Source: JAWKWH01 sp963669415
GTDB lineage: Bacteria; Pseudomonadota; Alphaproteobacteria; Rhizobiales; Rhizobiaceae
Length of the DNA: 64,000 nt
Direction of reading: 5' to 3'
Assembly (NCBI GenBank): GCA_963669415.2
Contig: CAXXPS010000003.1
Span: 558,001 to 622,000, forward strand
Part shown: in pieces, positions 35,575-43,402 of the stretch
Position numbering within the stretch: position 1 is the first letter of the stretch
How the letters are laid out: every line of letters begins with the position of its first letter
The notes under the pieces: model-generated
The model's input: the letters and a program-made list of their open reading frames with translations, nothing else
Database searches by the model: none
What the model was told of the DNA's origin: nothing
Made by a program: the position numbers and the translations under genes

Positions 35575-36629
35575 TCAAACCGACTTCGCCGCCTCACACA
35601 GCGCAGTCAGCTTCTTCATTGCCAGGTCACGGCCGAGCATCGCCAGGCCGCAGTCGGGTGCTGCTACGAGCCGGTCCCGGTCGATGTGTTGAAGGGCTGC
35701 AGAAAGCCGGAAGCGATTTCTTCCACCGTTTCCACGCGGCTCTGCGCGATCGCTACAGAACCGAAGATGACGGTTGAGTTAGAGAATTTCTCCAACAATG
35801 ACAGATCATTGTGGCGATGGGCGTCCTCAAGAGAGATTTGGTTGACCGTCGAGGCGTCAACGGCTTCAGCGAGTTGAAAATAACATTGTGGATCGGCCTT
35901 GTGATATTCCTCGTCATCCAAATGGCCTGGATATCCGCAGCACATGTGCATGACGCGGGTGACATCGTCGGGAACTCCGTCGAAGCAGCGGTCGAGACAT
36001 TCCACACCATAGGCAAGCGCCCGATCGACGTTGCGGGCAAAAAGCGGTTCGTCGACCTGGATGTATTTACAGCCTGCCACCGCCAGCGCCCTGATTTCGT
36101 AGTTTAGTGCGTCGGCCAGATCGAATGCGAGTTGGCGTTCATCCTGATAGTGGGTGTTGGCGCTGGTATCCATGATTGTAGTTGGCCCGGGGACCGTGAT
36201 TTTCACCGGCCTGTCGGTGAAGCTCTGAGCGACTTGGAAATCGCGGTCCAGAAAGTGATCGCCTGCGGCGGCAATCGGACCGCTGATCGTCGGCAGTTCG
36301 GTCGTATAGGCGCCGTCTCGCAAGGTTCGTTCGGTCAGGTTCTCAAAATCGAAGCCGGTCAGATGACGGCAGTGGTAGTGGATGTAATTTTCGCGGCGCT
36401 GTTCTCCGTCGGTCGGGACAGTGATGCCGCATTTGATCTGATCTTCGACGGCTTGCCTTGTGGCGCGCATGTAGAGCGCTTCCACCTCTTCGCTTTCCTC
36501 AAGCTCGTTTGCCTGACGGGTTACAGCGACCGAGCGGTCGGTCAGCCCTCCCTCCATCTGAAACCAGTCAATCATCGGTACATAGTCAGGTTTCGGGTAG
36601 GCACCAATACAAGTCGTTGAAACCGGCAT
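35575..36629 (-). CDS. Cobalamin-independent methionine synthase (MetE C-terminal type), interrupted by an apparent frameshift
   Basis: A single-domain MetE-like zinc methyltransferase. The start at 36629 (MPVSTTCIGAYPKPDYVPMI) follows AAGGATCC. The continuous frame ends early at 35664 with 321 residues and the out-of-place tail GFLQPFNTSTGTGS. In another frame, from about 35709 down to TGA at 35575, lies the expected C-terminus RLSAALQHIDRDRLVAAPDC... with APDCGLAML, which supplies the last zinc cysteine. Adding one C in TCCGG at 35709-35710 joins the two into 351 residues. The other zinc ligands are visible (HMCCGYP, SLEDAH). It may be a real mutation or a sequencing error. In context it could use methyl groups linked to the neighbouring oxidoreductase. 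Confidence 0.8.
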
Positions 36630-36779
36630 AGTGGATCCTTTCGGGCGGACTATTTTTCGTTTGAACGCAATCGACCCCGGAAATTTGTCGCGGTCAACCG
36701 AAGAATTTGCCGATCGGACAGCAGCTTTCCGCTCATTACATTTGCGTGAAACCGGCCATTTCCACTGGCCAAACCGGCC

Positions 36780-37619
36780 ATGTTGGATCAATCTCCGAAA
36801 ATGCAACGGGTTGTGGCAGCGTTTCTGCTGAGCATAAGTCTCTTTGGGATGACCGATTCCGCTCGCTCCGCCGAGGATATTCCTGTGGATGTAGAGTTGG
36901 TCCTTGCCGTTGACCTGTCACTGTCGATGATGCCGGAAGAGCTTGAAATCCAGCGGGCGGGCTATTCCAGCGCTCTGCGGGATCCCGCCGTAATACGCGC
37001 CATGCTGAGTGGAATTCACGGGCGTGTGGCAATGACATTCGTTGAATGGGCGGGTTTTGGCGAACAGGTCGTGGTCATCCCCTGGCAGTTGATCGCCTCG
37101 GCAGATGATGCGGACAGGTTTGCAGACCAGCTGAAATCGCAGCGCCGATCCGGATGGCGACGGACATCGCTGTCCGGTGCGCTGGCGTTCTCTGCATCAC
37201 TGTTTGAGGAAAACGGGTTCAGTTCGGTCCGTAGAATCATCGACATCTCCGGAGATGGACCAAACAATGATGGACCCATCGTCACGCTGGCGCGGGATGC
37301 GACAGTGGGTCGGGGAATTACGGTCAACGGGCTGCCACTCATGACCCAGATTGGCCTGATGGGCGTTTTCAACATCGACGACCTCGACAGCTATTATCAG
37401 GAATGTGTCATCGGTGGTCCCGGCTCATTTGTGTTGCCAGTGGTCGGATGGGACCAGTTTGCGTCGGCGGTTCGGCGCAAGCTCGTCCTGGAACTTTCCG
37501 GCAGGGTTCCCTCCCGCGCGAAGGATAAACGTCCGCAACTCATCGGTTTCCATCGTACCAGTGGTGGGTATGACTGCCTTATTGGCGAAAAGCTTTGGGA
37601 AATGCAGTATGGGCGTTAG
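36780..37619 (+). CDS. DUF1194-family secreted VWA-like protein
   Basis: 279 residues with a signal peptide (MQRVVAAFLLSISLFGMTDSARSA), whose Met at 36801 is an alternative start. The mature part resembles a von Willebrand factor A domain, with the MIDAS motif DLSLSM and a second Asp in DISGDG. Two conserved cysteines (YYQECVIGG, YDCLIGEK) may pair. It is probably periplasmic; function unknown. Its TAG stop (37617-37619) lies on the edge of the MITE-like element, so the last residues may have been changed by insertion. Divergent from the metE-like gene. Confidence 0.75.
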   Translation: MLDQSPKMQRVVAAFLLSISLFGMTDSARSAEDIPVDVELVLAVDLSLSMMPEELEIQRAGYSSALRDPAVIRAMLSGIHGRVAMTFVEWAGFGEQVVVIPWQLIASADDADRFADQLKSQRRSGWRRTSLSGALAFSASLFEENGFSSVRRIIDISGDGPNNDGPIVTLARDATVGRGITVNGLPLMTQIGLMGVFNIDDLDSYYQECVIGGPGSFVLPVVGWDQFASAVRRKLVLELSGRVPSRAKDKRPQLIGFHRTSGGYDCLIGEKLWEMQYGR

Positions 37620-37887
37620 GCTGTATCGACCTTCAGGATTTGGAGCGCGGTATGAGGCAAAATCGGCCAGTTTCAGGAGCAGAACCGATGGAAAGGCCGA
37701 TCCTTTTCGAGCTTTTGCGACGCAGAAATGGGCTATTTTGCCCATATCCCAGGGGACGCGGCGTATTTCGCCCCCGACATCGTTGAAAAGCCCTTGTGGC
37801 GGTCGGTGCCACGGCGGTCTTTTCGCCTTGTCGGAACCGAAATCCGGCACGCGCCGCGCCCGAAACATGAAGGTCGATACAGCCTAA
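37616..37887. mobile_element. MITE-like element with 20-bp terminal inverted repeats
   Basis: TTAGGCTGTATCGACCTTCA at 37616-37635 is repeated perfectly in inverted orientation at 37868-37887, and a GCGCGG block is shared further inside. The 272-bp element fits exactly between two convergent genes: it provides the stop of the DUF1194 gene and ends 3 nt before the stop of the regulator gene. TA dinucleotides just inside each outer base could be the target duplication of an IS630/mariner-type insertion. It codes for no transposase; frames on both strands happen to stay open. Read as a non-autonomous element by inference; no second copy was noticed in this window. Confidence 0.6.
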
Positions 37888-37890
37888 GTG

Positions 37891-38901
37891 TCACGCCTCG
37901 GCAGCCTGAAACTTCTTGCCGTCGGCCCGTTCCTGCTGGGGTGTGCGTGAATAGAGCTCGCGGTAGCATTTTGAGAAATGGGAAGCGGAAACGAATCCGC
38001 ATGCGACGGCAACTTCCACAACCGGCAAAGCCGACTGCAGAAGCAGATGGCGGGCGCGGTCCAGGCGCAGGTCGAGATAATAGCGGGCCGGCGATCGCCC
38101 CATCTCCTGACGAAACAGGCGTTCAATCTGCCGGCGCGACAGGCCGATATGGTCGGCGATATCCAGCAGTGACAGCGGCTCGGTAATATTGGCCTCCATC
38201 AGTTCGATGATCGAAACAACCTTGGAGTTTTGAACACCAAGCCGAGCGCGCAGAGGAAGACGCTGGCGGTCCCCGGGGCTCCTCACACGGTCAGTCAAAA
38301 CCTGTTCGCAGACCCGGTTAACCAGGTCGTCGCCAAAATCATCGCCAATCAGCTTCAACATCATGTCCAGCGAGGCAGTACCGCCGGCGCAGGTATAAAT
38401 ATTCGAATCAACCTCAAACAAATCGGAATAGACCTCGGCCTTGGGATAGTTTTCAGCAAAGCCGGGGAGGTTCTCCCAATGGATCGCGCAGCGTTTGTCA
38501 TTCAGCAAGCCAGCCGCAGCGAGCACATATGCTCCGGTGCAAAGTCCGCCGATTGAAACACCGCGATTGTACTCTTCACGCAACCACGCATAGACCGACT
38601 TGTTCGAGTAGTTTTCAACATGGATTCCGGTGCAAACCACGACCATTGACGGGCGTTCGCTGCCCGCCATTCGCCTGCGTTCTTCGTCAAGCGAGGTATC
38701 TACCGCGCAGGTCACGCCGTTCGAAGCCATGACAGGGTTGCCGTCGAAGCTGGCGAGGCGCCATTTATATGCTTCGAAGCCGAGCATCCGGTTTGCCGAC
38801 CTCAATGGGTCAATTGCGGTGGCGAACGCGATCATCGTAAAGTCCGGGATCAGAAAAAATACGATTGATCTGCGTGTGTCCGATTGAACGTCTGGGTGCA
38901 C
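37891..38901 (-). CDS. GlxA-family transcriptional regulator (DJ-1/PfpI domain plus AraC HTH)
   Basis: A regulator of the GbdR/CdhR type. From GTG 38901 it has 336 residues; GGAGGAG lies 9 nt upstream. A TTG at 38919 would add six residues. The DJ-1/PfpI-like sensor domain covers about 8-180 (GLCTGAYVLAAAGLL holds the nucleophile-elbow position) and the AraC-type double HTH about 225-315 (LSRRQIERLFRQEMGRSP, CGFVSASHFSKCYRELY). Relatives respond to glycine betaine, carnitine or dimethylglycine. It lies near the FAD/GcvT oxidoreductase, which it may control; this is an inference. Confidence 0.85.
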   Translation of the reverse strand: MHPDVQSDTRRSIVFFLIPDFTMIAFATAIDPLRSANRMLGFEAYKWRLASFDGNPVMASNGVTCAVDTSLDEERRRMAGSERPSMVVVCTGIHVENYSNKSVYAWLREEYNRGVSIGGLCTGAYVLAAAGLLNDKRCAIHWENLPGFAENYPKAEVYSDLFEVDSNIYTCAGGTASLDMMLKLIGDDFGDDLVNRVCEQVLTDRVRSPGDRQRLPLRARLGVQNSKVVSIIELMEANITEPLSLLDIADHIGLSRRQIERLFRQEMGRSPARYYLDLRLDRARHLLLQSALPVVEVAVACGFVSASHFSKCYRELYSRTPQQERADGKKFQAAEA

Positions 38902-39033
38902 GTTCAACTGCTCCTCCAACGTGAGACGCTACTTGCGCGTCATCCATAGTTCAGCGGAGGGACAACAGGATTTGATCTCGTTGTCAATGCATGGCAGCCG
39001 AATGGCAGGCGTTGGCGGCCGAAAACCGGACAA

Positions 39034-39070
39034 CAAAAAACAAAACCCCGGAACGGTCGCCCCGGGGTTT
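39034..39070 (-). terminator. Rho-independent terminator of the 46-aa gene
   Basis: On the minus strand AAACCCCGG and CCGGGGTTT form a perfect 9-bp stem with a 10-nt loop, followed by TGTTTTTTG. It lies 28 nt after the stop of the small gene at 39098-39238, which supports that gene as a real transcription unit. Confidence 0.85.
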
Positions 39071-39097
39071 CGATGGGAGGATTGTGAATTACCGGCT

Positions 39098-39238
39098 CTA
39101 GCCCAGTGTGTAGCCTAGGCGGGCTGCGGCAACTGCGCCGGTCTGGCCCGGCATCGTGTCGGCAAGGCGCTTGCGCTCAATGGCGGTCGTCAGGCTTGTC
39201 GGAGCTGCGGATGCGAAGTAACGAGCAAAAAATTTCAT
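39098..39238 (-). CDS. 46-residue small protein of unknown function
   Basis: Starts MKFFARYFASAAPTSLTTAI and ends AARLGYTLG. The support is a strong ribosome-binding site (AAGGAG, 6 nt before the ATG), a complete short frame with ordinary codon use, and a rho-independent terminator 28 nt after the stop. It is basic in the middle (ERKRLADTM) and has no clear membrane segment, though the first 15 residues are amphipathic. It lies about 260 bp from a DUF1127-like gene on the same strand and near an LsrB/VtlR-like regulator. I recognise no family. Confidence 0.65.
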   Translation of the reverse strand: MKFFARYFASAAPTSLTTAIERKRLADTMPGQTGAVAAARLGYTLG

Positions 39239-39496
39239 GACATTCTCCTTGCAGTTAGTGTCCACAGGGGCTGCCCTTGTGTGCGCTTGCCTGAGGGCTG
39301 GTTTCTGTTGTCCAAATAGGACTCATTGTTCGTGGTTGAAGATGGAAATGCGAAGTGCGCCAAGAGAAATGCGACATGTCGTTTTTCCACCTTCTGAATC
39401 GTTCTAATTTTTCCATTGAAAACAATGGGATAACCTTGTGTTAACCGGCTATACCGGATTTGAACGGCTGCTATGCATCTGTCGCATGGCCACCGG

Positions 39497-39667
39497 TCAA
39501 TGAACTCCGGCCCGGTCGCGGATTCTGCGTTCTTCTGAAGCATCCGGCCAACCGATATCCTTCTGGATTTCTTCGGGCAGGGAGCGGACGTGCCGGTAAG
39601 TACGCGCGTTCTCAAGCGCAACGCGCCGTTCCTGCAGGTATTTACGATATCTCGACAACCAGGACAT
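39497..39667 (-). CDS. DUF1127-like small protein
   Basis: 56 residues, MSWLSRYRKYLQERRVALEN, then ARTYRHVRSLPEEIQKDIGW. The Leu-rich/Asp-Ile-Gly pattern (RSLPEEIQKDIG) matches the end of DUF1127 domains (typically L-x-D-x-x-L-x-D-I-G). The ATG at 39667 follows AAGGAGAAATCAA; the longer frame to 39817 is not needed. Such proteins, arginine-rich and under 70 residues, are linked to RNA turnover and stress in alphaproteobacteria. Divergent from the LysR gene 133 bp away. Confidence 0.72.
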   Translation of the reverse strand: MSWLSRYRKYLQERRVALENARTYRHVRSLPEEIQKDIGWPDASEERRIRDRAGVH

Positions 39668-39740
39668 TTGATTTCTCCTTTCCTCAGTTATTCGTGGCAG
39701 GATTTTTTCCTGACCGGTGGATTGACATATGGATGGAATA

Positions 39741-39754
39741 TTGATTTCAATCAA
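39741..39754. promoter_or_regulatory. Candidate LysR-type operator between the DUF1127-like gene and lysR
   Basis: TTGATTTCAATCAA is an inverted repeat of the T-N11-A type bound by LysR regulators. It lies in the AT-rich divergent intergenic region, 47 bp before the LysR start. A second imperfect repeat (TATCT...AGATA) lies nearer the LysR gene. Evidence is the pattern and its position only. Confidence 0.35.
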
Positions 39755-39800
39755 ACGAAATGATATGAACCTATCTATAAGAAAAATTGAAAGATAGAAA

Positions 39801-40727
39801 ATGAACGCGCCTATCAATCACCCGTTACCGCTGCTGGAACTCGATGTGTTGCGATCATTTGTGGCAATTGCCGAGACGGGAAGCTTTACTGCCGCTGCCA
39901 ACACGGTCTATCGCACGCCTTCAGCGATTTCGATGCAGATTAAGAAACTCGAGGAAGTACTTGGAAAGTCACTATTTGTTCGTGACTCACGTTCCGTTTC
40001 ACTCACCGCTGACGGCGAGATGCTCATCGGATATGCCCGACGGTTGTTAGCCCTTAATCGAGAGGCCGTGGCGAAGTTTGTGGCACCGGAAATATCGGGT
40101 GAAGTGCGCCTTGGCGCCCCCGATGATGTTTCGGAGCGGTTTTTGCCGGACATGTTGAGGCGTTTTTCGCAGAGTCATCCCGGAATAACAGTCAGCGTGG
40201 TTGTGCAAAATACCGACGAGTTGATCAGGCTGGTGCAACGCGGACGTCTGGATCTGGCGATGATTACTTGCGAGGGCGGTTTTCAGGGCGATGATACGGC
40301 AGAAATCCTGCATCGCGAACCACTGGTTTGGGCAGGTCTGCGAGGCGGGTGCGCGGGTACGCGTAATCCACTACCGGTCTCGGTGTGGGAGGAAGGCTGC
40401 GTGTGGCGCAAGGCGGCGTTGGAAGGTCTGGAAGCGTGCAGGCGCGATTACCGGATATCTTTCCAGAGTGCCTACATATCCGGTCAAAAAGCGGCAATTC
40501 TAGCCGATCTGGCTGTTGCTCCAATGCCGTTGTCTGCAATCAGCGACCCGATCGTTTGTGCTGATCAAGAATTTGATTTGCCTGAACTCGGTGAATACGC
40601 CCTCGGTCTGACTGTCTCGGCCAATCCCGGTGCCGCGGCGAAAGCGGCGGCAGATCATTTGCGGGTGAGTTTCATGGAAAACCGAGCGTTGCGGACAGGA
40701 AAGGGCGCCGCCAACAACGGGAAGTGA
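39801..40727 (+). CDS. LysR-family regulator resembling LsrB/VtlR
   Basis: 308 residues, MNAPINHPLPLLELDVLRSF, with the winged HTH at about 13-75 (SFTAAANTVYRTPSAISMQI) and a substrate-binding domain. The N-terminus and the block PLPVSVWEEGCVWRKAAL resemble what I know of rhizobial LsrB and Brucella VtlR. LsrB works in redox and lipopolysaccharide control, and VtlR activates small DUF1127 genes and an AbcR sRNA. A DUF1127-like gene is divergent from it here, as that link would predict. Orthology has not been tested. Other LysR members are possible. Confidence 0.82.
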   Translation: MNAPINHPLPLLELDVLRSFVAIAETGSFTAAANTVYRTPSAISMQIKKLEEVLGKSLFVRDSRSVSLTADGEMLIGYARRLLALNREAVAKFVAPEISGEVRLGAPDDVSERFLPDMLRRFSQSHPGITVSVVVQNTDELIRLVQRGRLDLAMITCEGGFQGDDTAEILHREPLVWAGLRGGCAGTRNPLPVSVWEEGCVWRKAALEGLEACRRDYRISFQSAYISGQKAAILADLAVAPMPLSAISDPIVCADQEFDLPELGEYALGLTVSANPGAAAKAAADHLRVSFMENRALRTGKGAANNGK

Positions 40728-40815
40728 TGCCAGGCGGAACGTTGAAGACCGGCGATCTGTGGCAGTACCAAGAATGTCAGAGACGGCGGGAATGCATACC
40801 GGTGGAGGCGCGGCA

Positions 40816-41589
40816 ATGGCATTTCAGGGTGTATTGCTTGATATCTCTGGCGTAATTTATGTCGGCGACCAGCCGCTTCGCGGAGCAGTAGACGCGGTTG
40901 ATCGGTTGAAGTCGGCGGGGCTGGCCATTCGCTACGTCACCAACACCACGCGGACACCGAAGCGAGGAATTCTCGACAAGCTGGCTTTGCTTGGAATCCC
41001 GGTTGATGCAGCTGAGCTTTTCACTCCCGCCCAAGCGGCGTGCGACTATCTCAAATTGCATTCACTTCAACCCCATTTGTTAATTCATCCCAATCTCGCG
41101 GAGGATTTTGCCGGATTGGAGCCCGATGGTGCGGGCAAGAATATGGCCGTGATCGTGGGCGACGCCGGTGATGGATTTACCTATCAAAGTCTGAACGAGG
41201 CCTTTCACCGACTGCGTGACGGTGCCGAACTTGTCGCGCTGGCCGCTAACCGGACCTTCAAGGACGATGCAGGGGAAATAAGTCTTGATACAGGCGCCTT
41301 CGTCGCGGCGCTTGAATATGCTTCGCAGAAAACAGCCATCGTGTTGGGAAAACCGGCTTCCGGCTTTTTCCAAGGCGCAGTTGCTCACATGGGATTGGCA
41401 CCGCATGACGTCGTCATGGTGGGGGACGACGCGGAAGCCGACGTATCGGGCGCTTTGGCAGCCGGAATATCAGCGGGAATCCTGGTTCGGACCGGAAAAT
41501 ATATTCCCGGTGCTGAGAAGGATCTCGACCCGGAACCGACGATCGTCCTTGATGACCTGGTGGCTGCAACGGACTGGATATTGAGCTGA
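40816..41589 (+). CDS. HAD-superfamily hydrolase, subfamily IIA (LHPP/NagD-like)
   Basis: 257 residues from ATG 40816 (MAFQGVLLDISGVIYVGDQP), preceded by GGTGGAGG. HAD motif I is DISGV, motif II is the Thr/Asn in VTNTTRTP, motif III the Lys of VLGKPASGFF, and motif IV GDDAEADVSGALAAG. The C2 cap type and length match LHPP or TIGR01458 phosphatases. The substrate is unknown. It lies between the LysR gene and a sulfatase-like gene on the same strand. Confidence 0.85.
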   Translation: MAFQGVLLDISGVIYVGDQPLRGAVDAVDRLKSAGLAIRYVTNTTRTPKRGILDKLALLGIPVDAAELFTPAQAACDYLKLHSLQPHLLIHPNLAEDFAGLEPDGAGKNMAVIVGDAGDGFTYQSLNEAFHRLRDGAELVALAANRTFKDDAGEISLDTGAFVAALEYASQKTAIVLGKPASGFFQGAVAHMGLAPHDVVMVGDDAEADVSGALAAGISAGILVRTGKYIPGAEKDLDPEPTIVLDDLVAATDWILS

Positions 41590-41602
41590 ATACCCTGAGA
41601 TA

Positions 41603-41622
41603 TGCGGCGAAAACCCGCCGCA
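41603..41622 (+). other. Hairpin after the HAD hydrolase gene
   Basis: TGCGGCG (41603-41609) and CGCCGCA (41616-41622) form a perfect 7-bp stem 14 nt after the stop codon. No U-tract, so terminator function is uncertain. Confidence 0.35.
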
Positions 41623-41712
41623 CATCGATGTGAGTCGCAGTAGGGGATTGCGCATGGCCGGACAATAACGGAAAAGGCCACCGGCTGGCTTCGTTATTCG
41701 AACAGGGGCGAT

Positions 41713-43389
41713 ATGGCGCGCGCAAAAAATATTCTTTTCATCATGTTCGACCAGCTTCGCTGGGACTATCTGAGCTGTTACGGCCACCCGCACCTTCATA
41801 CGCCGAATATTGACCGGCTGGCAGAACGCGGAGTCCGGTTTGACCGCGCTTATATCCAGTCGCCAATCTGCGGATCATCGCGCATGTCGACTTACACCGG
41901 CCGCTATGTTCACAGCCACGGCGCGTCGAACAACGGCATACCCCTGAAAGTCGGTGAGAAGACGATGGGAGACCACCTGCGTCAGGCGGGGATGGGATGC
42001 TGGCTCGTCGGCAAAACCCACATGAAAGCCGATGCAGAGGGTTTGGCGAGGCTCGGCCTGGAACCCGACAGTTTGATCGGAGCACGGGTGGCCGAATGCG
42101 GTTTCGATATTTTTGAACGCGATGATGGCCTTCGTGCGAGAGGTCCTGACGGCGAATACGAAGACACCAGCATGGTGAAGTACGACGACTATCTCAGGTC
42201 AAAAGGCTACGACAGCGACGACCCTTGGCACGACTACGCCAACTCCGGTGTCGACAAGGATGGCAACGTTCTTTCCGGATGGTTTTTGAAAAATGCGGTT
42301 CGCCCGGCGAATATTGCCGAGGAAGATAGCGAAACGCCATATCTGACACGGCGGGGAATGGAATTTATCGGGCAAGCCGATCAACCATGGCTGTGCCATC
42401 TCTCCTACATAAAACCGCATTGGCCTTATTTGGTTCCGGCTCCCTATCACGACATGTTTGGGCGTCAACACATTTTGCAGCCGGTTCGCACAGAGGCTGA
42501 ATTCGACAACGCTCACCCTGTGCTCAAGGCATTCATGGATAACCCGCTTGGGCATGTTTTTGCCCGCCAGGAAGTGCGAGACGCTGTCATCCCAGCCTAT
42601 ATGGGGTTGATCAAGCAGTGTGACGACCAGATGGGCAAGCTGTTTGACTGGCTTGAAGAGACGGGCAGGATGGACGACACGATGATCGTCGTCACCTCCG
42701 ACCATGGCGATTTTCTCGGCGATCACTGGATGGGTGAGAAGATGTTCTTCCACAACACGTCCACGAAAGTCCCTTTGATTATTTACGATCCTTCGCCGGA
42801 AGCAGACGCCACCCGGGGAACTGTGTGCGACGAAATTGTCGAATGTATCGATCTGCTACCGACATTTCTTCAGGTGGCTGGTGGCGATCCTGATGATGCC
42901 AATCATGTCTTGGAGGGAAGATCATTGCTGCCGTGGCTGTATGGCAAAGAGCAAGAGATCGGGCGTGAGTTCGCCATCTGCGAGTACGATTATTCAGGTT
43001 CACCGGTTGCCGAACAGCTTGGTGTTTCGGTCCGAGAAGCTGTGATGTTCATGGTCGCAACCAAGCGCTGGAAACTGATGCATTTTGAAGGCGGGTTCCA
43101 GCCGATGCTGTTTGATCTTGAAAATGATCCGCAGGAGCTGGTCGATCTGGGCGAAAGTCCCGATCATGAAGAAGTAATCGCCAGCCTCTACGAAAAACTG
43201 AATAGCTGGGCCAGGCGGCCATCGCAGAGAACCACCCGCAGCGAAGCCCAGTTGAAGGCGATGCGTGGTGCATCACGACGGCGCGGTATCATGATCGGTA
43301 TTTACGACGAAAACGATGTGCCGCTGGAACTGACAACCAGTTACCGCAATCGCCAGGCCAAACGCATAACGGATAGCGGGGACGAATGA
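41713..43389 (+). CDS. Sulfatase-family (alkaline phosphatase superfamily) hydrolase
   Basis: 558 residues, MARAKNILFIMFDQLRWDYL. The metal site is formed by Asp13 near the N-terminus and the SDHGDFLGDH motif near residue 335. Cys53 in ICGSSRMSTYTGRY fits the C-x-S/P-x-R motif that is turned into formylglycine in sulfatases and phosphonate monoester hydrolases. No signal peptide, so the enzyme is probably cytoplasmic. The exact substrate (sulfate ester, phosphonate ester or phosphodiester) cannot be told. Convergent with moeA, 13 nt away. Confidence 0.85.
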   Translation: MARAKNILFIMFDQLRWDYLSCYGHPHLHTPNIDRLAERGVRFDRAYIQSPICGSSRMSTYTGRYVHSHGASNNGIPLKVGEKTMGDHLRQAGMGCWLVGKTHMKADAEGLARLGLEPDSLIGARVAECGFDIFERDDGLRARGPDGEYEDTSMVKYDDYLRSKGYDSDDPWHDYANSGVDKDGNVLSGWFLKNAVRPANIAEEDSETPYLTRRGMEFIGQADQPWLCHLSYIKPHWPYLVPAPYHDMFGRQHILQPVRTEAEFDNAHPVLKAFMDNPLGHVFARQEVRDAVIPAYMGLIKQCDDQMGKLFDWLEETGRMDDTMIVVTSDHGDFLGDHWMGEKMFFHNTSTKVPLIIYDPSPEADATRGTVCDEIVECIDLLPTFLQVAGGDPDDANHVLEGRSLLPWLYGKEQEIGREFAICEYDYSGSPVAEQLGVSVREAVMFMVATKRWKLMHFEGGFQPMLFDLENDPQELVDLGESPDHEEVIASLYEKLNSWARRPSQRTTRSEAQLKAMRGASRRRGIMIGIYDENDVPLELTTSYRNRQAKRITDSGDE

Positions 43390-43402
43390 GAATTCGTGGC
43401 AG

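Noticed and set aside
37425..37868. Open frames on both strands through the MITE-like element
   Set aside because: They run from the element into neighbouring genes in the wrong frame, without a ribosome-binding site, and are better explained as repeat sequence lacking stops.
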